Assembly (NCBI RefSeq): GCF_963583255.1
Contig: NC_084817.1
Span: forward strand, 12,344,121 to 12,408,120
DNA length: 64,000 bases
DNA from: Pyrus communis
Taxonomy: Eukaryota > Streptophyta > Magnoliopsida > Rosales > Rosaceae
Direction of reading: 5' to 3'
Part shown: piece by piece, positions 57,181 to 64,000 of the stretch
Layout of the letters: each line of letters begins with the position of its first letter
How positions within the stretch are numbered: position 1 is the stretch's first letter
Notes under the pieces: model-generated
The model's database searches: none
Told to the model about the DNA's origin: nothing
The model's input: only the letters and a program-made list of their open reading frames with translations
Program-made: the position numbers and the translations under genes

Positions 57181-58085
57181 CTATGGAACCTGAAGCCAGT
57201 GAACTCCCAAAAGGCCTCGTTCTAGGTAGGGATGGGAATATACATATAAGGATCACTCCCCTGGGCGACGTGGGATGTCACAAAGCATGTATGATGAGCA
57301 GTAAAATAAGTATGACCATGCCATGGTAAATCGATAATTCTAGTTAACATAAGACTATTCATGGTGTAAATAGAATTAAGGCATCCCATAATAGTACGCA
57401 TACCTGTGCATCTCGTAGGATTTATGATGATTTCATAATTCCCATAATTACAACTTTTCTTGTAAAAACATCCGTTCGAACTAGGAAAGTCGGAGTCTAC
57501 AATAATAATTGCACCTAAGCATAATATTGGGGCCCATTAGTAAAACTCAATTACAAAATTTGAATTTGGAAAAACGAACGGCAAATTTGGAATCAAGGCG
57601 TCAAAATACCTTAAGAAACGTCTCAAGCTAATTTAGTAAAACGACAACGAAAAAGTCAACCCAAAGTATATTCTAGGAATATTCTAAAAAATATTCTTCT
57701 CAGGAATATTTTGGAGATTATTCCAAAGAATTCTGGATCTAGTTTCTAAAATGGGTCAGGGCGGAATCCGGGTTTTTGGATCTGGGTCGAATTTGATCGT
57801 TGGATCTGATTCTAATTTATTGGTCGGGTAAACCCGGTTTGAGGTCTTGAGTCAGCTGAAACCTGGGTAGGGATCTAGAGCTCATTTCGAGCTTAAATCA
57901 CAACCAAACTCGGTAAAATATATATGGATTTAAAGCTCAAAGAGTTAGGATTAAGAATATACCAAAATGAGGCTGAGCTGTGGCCAAATTTGGCCCAAAA
58001 AAATGGTCGGAAACTTGTGATTCTTGCCGAAAAATTGGGAAAACCTTCCCCTGAGTTGTTTCTGTATCCACAACCTCACTAGATC

Positions 58086-59660
58086 ATATATATTGTACAC
58101 GTGAACCCACCTGGACTCCGAATAAAGCTGTGATGATCAACACCAAGAAGGTGACAAAGTAATAAAGTGTAGTGATGTGGAAAAATATGAGTAAATTTAA
58201 ACCTAAAAGTGATTAAATGCAAAAGTGCGCATGTCAACAAGAGTGAAGCCATTTTACACGTGATGTCAAAGCATAAGTAAAGATAGTAAAGGTAAAATAA
58301 AAATTATACCATCGAAAGTATCTGCTATATTAACGTTTCCCAGAAATCCTCATCGACACAAAAGATATGCCACTAAAACTTGGCGGGGCGAAAAACCATT
58401 TTCGAAAACGTATAACCTCTCACTGTAAAGCAAGTATAATTTACAAATATAACATACTACGCATAGTATGAAAACATTTACTGAAAACAATAATATCTCA
58501 AGAATGCAGTAATTCACCATATTTCACATATAAAATCTATGCTATCTGGTGCTCATCAACATATGCTAACACTTGAGTTCATGCAGAGATATTTTGACAT
58601 ATACATGACATACACATGAGTTCACGTAAAGACTAAAGTTATGCGCATTACATACGAGTCCTAATTGCCTATAGCAATCTAGCATATGACTCTCACCTAC
58701 CATGGATCCAAGGTGAGCGTGTCAGTGCAATGTGGACATACACGTGAAGCCTGGCCTTGAGCAAGTACAAACACTAGTGTAAGCATGTATGATGAGCAGT
58801 AATATAAGTACCATGGTAAATCGATAAACGTTACAACATTTCTTATAAACGTTAATTTAATTATGACATCACATAGAAAATGCATTATCAATATATATAT
58901 ATATAAATATATGTATGGAAACTGAATAAATATATAATATTTAAAAGCAAAGACCCACTCACAGTTACTTGCAAGGTCACATAAGTTCGAACTAGGAAAG
59001 CCAGAGTCTTCGATAATAATCGCACCTAAGCATAATATTGGAGCCCATTAGTAAAACTCAATTAAAACGTCTGAATTTGGAGAAACGAATGGTAGATTTG
59101 GAATCAGGGTGTCGAAATAACCTAAGAAGGGTCCTGGGCTAATTTCGTAAACGACAACGGAAAAATCAACCCAAAGTATATTCCATAAATATTCTAGGAA
59201 TATTCTGGACCCAGTTTCTAAAACGGGTCAGTTTTTGGATCCAGGTCATCGGTCCTAGTTCTGGTTTATGGGTTGGGTCGACCCGGTTGAGGCTATAAGT
59301 CACCAGAATCTGTGCAGGGATTCCAGAGCTCCGTTCAAGCTCAAATCACAACCAAACTCAACAAATTATATATGGACGTACCAAGATGGAGCTGAAGTCG
59401 TGGTCGGAGTTGGCTGGAAAATGGTCTAAAACTTGCAGTTCTCGCCGAAAAACTGGGGAAACCTTCCCCCGAGTTGTGTTTGTATCCAACAGTGTACATG
59501 AACAAGTCTAAGCAATGAAAAAGAATTAAAGCAGTGATGTATCCTTAAATATATACAGTGTACTAAATTAGATATACAGTGTACATGAACAAGTCGAAAA
59601 CCCCGCCGAAAATCTTCACAAATTTGAGGGCTCCTCACATCGGGTTTCTAAGCCCAAGGC
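58086..59660 (-). mobile_element. diverged Tekay-like LTR, copy 2
   Basis: Repeats copy 1 head-to-tail: ACACCAAGAAGGTGACAAAG, GTAAATTTAAACCTAAAAGTG, TATAACATTT-type middle, GTTCGAACTAGGAAAGCC and GCCGAAAAACTGGG near the end. It carries an unfilled AAGCA site where copy 1 has Cassandra 2. The pair could be a tandem duplication or the product of unequal recombination between elements. Confidence 0.6.
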
Positions 59661-60689
59661 TCCATTTCAATGGAGGACTTCTTTACTTGAGACTGCCTAG
59701 AAAAAAGAAAAAAAAATCTTTTTGAATGTAACAAAATTAATACAATTACGCAATCATATGATTTTGTGATGCAGGTCTCCGTTGGTCATTCTTTCTCACT
59801 TATGCATTGAGAATAAAATTGTTCTTCTTTTCTGCCATCTTCCGGAATATGTTGGTTCCGTTTAAAGAACAAAATGACTGGTTTTATTTCTTTAGTTATG
59901 CAAGAGGATTGAGTTTCTCATGTAGGAGGTGCCAGGGTTGGGAGTCTAATAAAAACCCCATTCATCTTGGTACGTGATTGGTTTGCAAAGTAGAACTGTA
60001 CTATGTGTGTAGTCCATATGTATTGTATATTCTTCAATGTATGCATTCATCATATTTAGGGGCACATAGTTCCTGTGATTGAAAAAAAAAAAAATTCTCT
60101 CGATGAAGAGGAACATTGATATATGTTTCCTGCAAATTATTCGCAGCGGTTGTCACAAACTTCTCATGCACACTGACAAACTTTGGATCCTTCAAACAGA
60201 GAGTTGCAAGATCCTTAACATCTTTTGGATAAGTTGCTGAGAAGAGAAAGATTTGCCTATTCTTATGTAGATCTTTAATGATTAACTCCATGACCGGCTT
60301 AAAACTTGCTTCATTGAGCATACCATCTGTCTCATCAAGGACCAAAACTGTTCCCTGGCCATAAAAGTCTACCCAAATCAGCAGAATAAGAATGCAATTT
60401 ACATAACATCCTGCGCCAGTGTGACAACATCAAGTGAATTACATTGGACAATAGAATGCAAAGTGAGATTGATTTTGAGTTGCATGATGTTGGGTATGAC
60501 ACATCAAATTTAAGATTGTACGTGATACCAAAATCAAAATCATATTATTGATAGACGATAAAGTAGACCTGAAGTTGTGAGTAGAAAATGTTCATTTTCA
60601 TTCATGTGTTGAAGAAGCAAGCTAGGTGTGCAAACCAATATATTGAGCTTATTTGTTCACTCTCTCTCTTCTTTGACGCCCTTCGATAG
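59661..60689 (-). pseudogene. RH32-like copy I, downstream block, exon 3 and end of exon 2
   Basis: Part of the downstream block is present a second time (TTCAATGGAGGACTTCTTTAC). Exon 3 (60345-60060) reads MVLDETDGMLNEASFKPVME (DEAD changed to DETD), [20 protein letters not shown] with an intact SAT motif III, DPKFVSVHEK and NLQETYINVPL. Of all copies this exon 3 is the longest with an intact SAT. Exon 2 begins near 60600 and is broken at 60689 by an inverted piece. Confidence 0.83.
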
Positions 60690-60948
60690 TTTCATCTCAT
60701 GTTTATCCATTTGGATCTACCATTGGAGGAGAATCAAATTGGCAACTGCAAATGTAGTGGGGTGAAACTCATTTGTTTGTAATTGTTTGTGTTTAATATA
60801 TATATAATTTTTTTTTTTTTTAAATTTTTTTTCTCTTTGTCATATTATCACTTTGTTGGGCAGCATCGCACTCTCTCCAACAAGGGAATTAGCCGTTCAA
60901 ACTTTTCTTATGTTGAATTCGTTTGGAAGACACCATGATTTTAAGTAG
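60690..60948 (+). pseudogene. inverted RH32-like fragment: spacer block joined to exon 2
   Basis: The only part of the array on the plus strand. TTTCATCTCATGTTTATCC...GGGGTGAAACTCATTTG is the reverse complement of the downstream block. After an AT run it joins exon 2, reading GSIALSPTRELAVQTFLMLN with an intact PTRELA motif Ia, and ends HHDFK followed by a stop. The 5' flank and exon 1 that should lie between are missing. Confidence 0.8.
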
Positions 60949-61950
60949 TTTTGAAGAACACAAACCGTCGAGCAAAGCAGTTTCCTTTGTTTCTTTGCAG
61001 ATCAATATAGGACTTCTTTACATGAGATCTGCCCAGCAAAAAGTAAAACAATTGCGCAAACATTTTATTTTGTCATGTAGGTCAAATAGAAACAAGTCTT
61101 CATTGGTTATTCGTCCCCACTCTCATACATGGAGAAGAATTTTTTTCTTCTTTTTGGCCATCTTCCTCAATATGTTGATTCCGGTTAAAGAACAAAATGA
61201 CTTACTATAGAAACAATTTTTATTTCTATTTAGTTTTATATGTCTATATTTGTTGCACTAGATCTCCTTATTTGTTGCTAAAGCTGCCGAAATTTCTTAT
61301 TAACTACAGTGTTTTTATTTGTTTGGTTATGCAGGAGGATGGAGTTTCGCCTGGAGGAGGTGCCTGGGTTGGCAGTCTAATAAATGCCCTATTCATCTTG
61401 GTACGTGATTGGTTTACAAAGTAGAACTGTACTGTGTATGTGTAGTTCGTATGAATTATATATCCTTAAATACATGCATTCATCATATTTAGGGCGCGTA
61501 GCATCTGTGATTAAAAAAAGTTATCTCAGTGAAGATAGGAACGATGATATATGTTTGCTGCAAATTATTCGGAGCAGTTGTCACAGACTTCTCATGCATA
61601 CTGACAAACTTTGGATCCTTCAAATGGAGAGTTACAAGATCCTTAACATTTTTGGATGAGTTGCTGAGAAGAGAAAGATTTGCCTATTCTTAGGTAGATC
61701 TTTAATGATTAACTCCATGAACGGCTTAAAACTTGCATCACTGAGCATACGATCTGCCTCATCAAGGAACAAACCTATTCATTGGGCACAAAAGCCTGCC
61801 CAAATTAGTAGAACATATAAGAATGCCATTTACACGACATTGATGCACCATTATTGTGACATCCTGCGCCAGTGAGACAACTTTAAGTGAACAATAGACA
61901 ATAGGATGCAAAGTGAGTCTGATTTTGAGTTGCATGATGTTGAGTATGAA
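60949..61950 (-). pseudogene. RH32-like copy J, downstream block and exon 3
   Basis: The downstream block (60960-61480, GAGATCTGCCCAGC, long subtype with GGTACGTGATTGGTTTACAA) is followed by exon 3 (61800-61500) with the motif II region reading DEADRML-like across a shift. At about 61950 the match stops inside intron 2 (GTTGCATGATGTTGAGTATG): this is the right end of the array. Confidence 0.75.
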
Positions 61951-63768
61951 CAACATCTAGTCCCTCATGCCGTCTTGCACAGATGAGGCCTCGATTATAC
62001 ACGACATCGAGCACCGCATGCTCCGCTACAGTCTACATATATATTCACATTTAATCAAACACTATAGTACTATTCAATTCCAGATTAAAAATATATAAAT
62101 GTACGTAATTATTTATCTATTTCTTGAGAGAATTCTGTTCTGGATTTTTGTTTACCTGCAAATTCAAAGCATAAAACATGCATATACCACCTTAATTCTA
62201 GCTTGTTAAACACAAAAAACGAAAGACGAAGCTAGCAGATAATTAACTAGCTAGCTAATTATAATTAAGCGAGAGCTTAATGTACATTACGAGATGTAGT
62301 GAAACAATCACAGCCCTAGATGAGATCGAGATGGCCATGGCTAGCTTATTAACGAGATTTAATTATTTCCTTAATTATATTCGTCTCAAACTTATATTGA
62401 AACTAAGCTTAACGCATAGTAATAGTATTTTGTGGTTTTCATTTGCATGGCCTCCCTATTTACAGGGCAGGAGGTATGCCAGCTGGGTGGGTACGTGCGG
62501 CATATGCTAATTGGCGACGAATAATTAAGTATACTTAAGTAGCATGACATGGGCAATTAATCAATTTTTCATTTTCCAATTTTCATTTCAATACAAATTT
62601 CTTGACGTAACTGAATATACATTAGAATAGAAATATCTTGAGTTAACTCAAAAATAAAGATAAATTAGGTTTAGGGTTCAAAACTCTCAAATATAACTTT
62701 AAAAAACAAATCCACTAGAATGGTTTTATGAATTGGTCATGCACAAAAAGAAAACACAAAAATCTTGGGTTGATAGATATATACTGCTTTAAAGTCTAGT
62801 GGCTGAGATTAATAGTTGACAATTAAGGTAATAAAAAAAATCCACAAATAGAATTGGATTGATAATTATTTAGGCCGTGTATGGTCCCTTCTTGTTTTTG
62901 TTGGCTGGCCAGAAAAGTGACAGGTCTTATAATATCAAAGACCAGAAAAGCTTAAGGTAATTAAGCTTCAATCACATTCCTCGTCGAGGTATATGGGGTC
63001 GAATGCAGCTTTCTTTGTCATAAACTAATCTGTTTGGTAGCTTGATAGTATAGTGTACTGTGATTGGATGTGTGTGTATATATATATAGGTATATGAACT
63101 CGACTAGCAAAAAAGCCACTAATGAAGTGTTAGTAGTGGATTATTGGTTGGCTTTCGACCTAATCATTCTCCATCTTATAACTAACTAGTATATGGACGC
63201 ACATAAAGTGTGTGAGAATTTTTTTTTATTTTTGTTTTTGAAATAGAAGGAGAGAGGAAGTGAGTGATAGAGAATGTGGGAGTGGGAAGGTTTTTATTTT
63301 TATTTATTTATTTATTTATTTATTTTTTTTATAATTAGAGATATGTTAGGATCACATATAGGTGATGCTTTGAAAAAAAAAAACAATAAAATTTGGTTGT
63401 GTAAAATTACATTTCTGCCCCATATTTCTTATTCATTTTCTGTTTTAATTAAAGGGTTAAACTGATAATTTCATAGGGTTTTAGTTGATAATGAGTGTTT
63501 TATTAATTAGTAGAGATAAAGTAGGGTTCTTGTTCTAGGGTTAACCCTAGCTACCTTCTTAATCAATTAATTAGTATATAACAGTGATGTATTTACAAAA
63601 CTCGAAATTGTGTGTTGTGTTGTTTTACTTGTGTACAAATTAGCTTTGCTGAGAGTGTAGGATATAAAATTTTGGTTGTAATCATGGTCTTTCTGCTATC
63701 GCTATTTCTCTCATCTCGAAATATATATTGATAAGAGATAAAGAAATAAAATATACTATTAATTACAC
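61951..63768. other. AT-rich intergenic stretch, no feature recognised
   Basis: I see no gene, terminus or repeat family. There is a TTTA microsatellite near 63297-63326 and a TA run near 63077. A plus-strand frame at 62280-62510 shows no family resemblance. Confidence 0.5.
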
Positions 63769-64000
63769 AATAACAGCCGCGGCTCGGCATGATATTGAAC
63801 ACCCATTCGGGCAGCAAAATCCAGCATGACGTTGAACTTGTTCACCGCCGTGTGAGAGTACTCTTCTGTCTTGTAGCGGTAGATGTCGTTGAGCTGCTTT
63901 AGGTCCAGCCAGAAGTAGACGCGCATGCGGTAGCTCAGGGCGTGGAGGCGGTCGGTTATGCGTTGTACGAATTCTTTGCCGTAGTTGTCTTGCTTGAGCA
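63769..64000 (-). pseudogene. alkaline/neutral invertase (GH100) fragment, frameshifted, cut by window edge
   Basis: Intact enzymes of this family split sucrose into glucose and fructose in cytosol or organelles. The minus strand from 64000 reads [40 protein letters not shown] and [11 protein letters not shown], a highly conserved central block of plant neutral invertases. Then one extra base shifts the frame: [13 protein letters not shown] continues in the next frame (family PDWVFDFMPTRGG-type) before homology ends near 63770 and stops appear. GC content and GC at third positions are far higher than in the neighbouring 20 kb. The rest of the gene lies outside the window. A sequencing error in an otherwise intact gene is possible, but the loss of match after SRGC argues for a pseudogene. 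Confidence 0.85.

Larger units (their letters stand above)
56636..57282 (-). mobile_element. Cassandra TRIM retrotransposon 2, complete
   Basis: LTRs 56636-56923 and 56995-57282 (288 bp each) around 71 bp of internal sequence with an initiator-Met primer site on the minus strand (56979-56991). Perfect AAGCA duplications stand at 56631-56635 and 57283-57287. The paired LTR-like repeat to the right keeps the unfilled site (near 58791-58795). The LTRs are more diverged from each other than those of Cassandra 1, and CATA replaces CACA at the left LTR end. Confidence 0.95.
55868..58085 (-). mobile_element. diverged Tekay-like LTR, copy 1, with Cassandra 2 nested
   Basis: Starts TGACACACCCCAACCCG, like the young Tekay LTR at 731. 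It shares the CACGTGAAG...ATGGATCCAAG stretch and GGAATATT motifs but is otherwise much diverged. No gag or pol follows; a second copy of the same LTR comes next head-to-tail. The right boundary (near 58085) is approximate. Confidence 0.6.

Noticed and set aside
62280..62510. 76-codon plus-strand frame
   Set aside because: No recognisable motif, no splice or promoter support, AT-rich intergenic context.

Overview
This window is plant nuclear DNA from a eudicot: AT-rich, gene-poor and packed with nested transposable elements, with plant splice signals and remnants of plant housekeeping genes. Two Cassandra TRIM retrotransposons and the style of the other elements fit Rosaceae (apple/pear group); that placement is inference. 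No gene here is clearly intact, except possibly a tiny two-exon gene near 11.1-11.6 kb.

Left part (1-12 kb). A fragment of the U5 snRNP GTPase gene SNU114/GFA1 (minus strand) is cut in two by a very young Ty3/gypsy chromovirus of Tekay/Del type (731-10164, minus strand). That element has 2.2-kb LTRs, a perfect 5-bp target duplication (AAGAG), an initiator-Met tRNA primer site and one long polyprotein frame broken by a single TAG. To its right lie a putative 33-aa two-exon gene with its own CT-rich leader and TATA-like tract, and fragments of CACTA transposons.

Middle and right (12.4-62 kb). The backbone is a decayed tandem array of about ten units of roughly 2.1-2.4 kb, all in the minus orientation. 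Each carries the promoter region, ATG and first three exons (Q motif/motif I, motif Ia/Ib, motif II/III) of a DEAD-box helicase most like plant RH32 (DBP4/DDX10 family). Every copy lacks the C-terminal helicase half and is frameshifted. Other elements have inserted into this array: a 5'-truncated gypsy element (21.3-26.7 kb), Cassandra 1 (26.8-27.5 kb), a Ty1/copia element with a solo gypsy LTR inside its 5' LTR (30.5-41.7 kb), a CACTA element that captured a protein-kinase fragment (42.1-47.2 kb), a long-TIR Mutator-like composite (48.2-53.3 kb), and two diverged Tekay-like LTRs with Cassandra 2 inside one of them (55.9-59.7 kb). Target-site duplications and empty sites give the insertion order in several places.

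A 345-bp tandem repeat occurs in opposite orientations inside two related elements (43.1-44.2 and 50.0-52.0 kb). The right edge (63.77-64 kb) holds a frameshifted piece of an alkaline/neutral invertase gene that continues outside the window. I found no tRNA gene, CRISPR array or bacterial-type operon. The only rRNA-related sequence is the 5S-derived part of the Cassandra LTRs.
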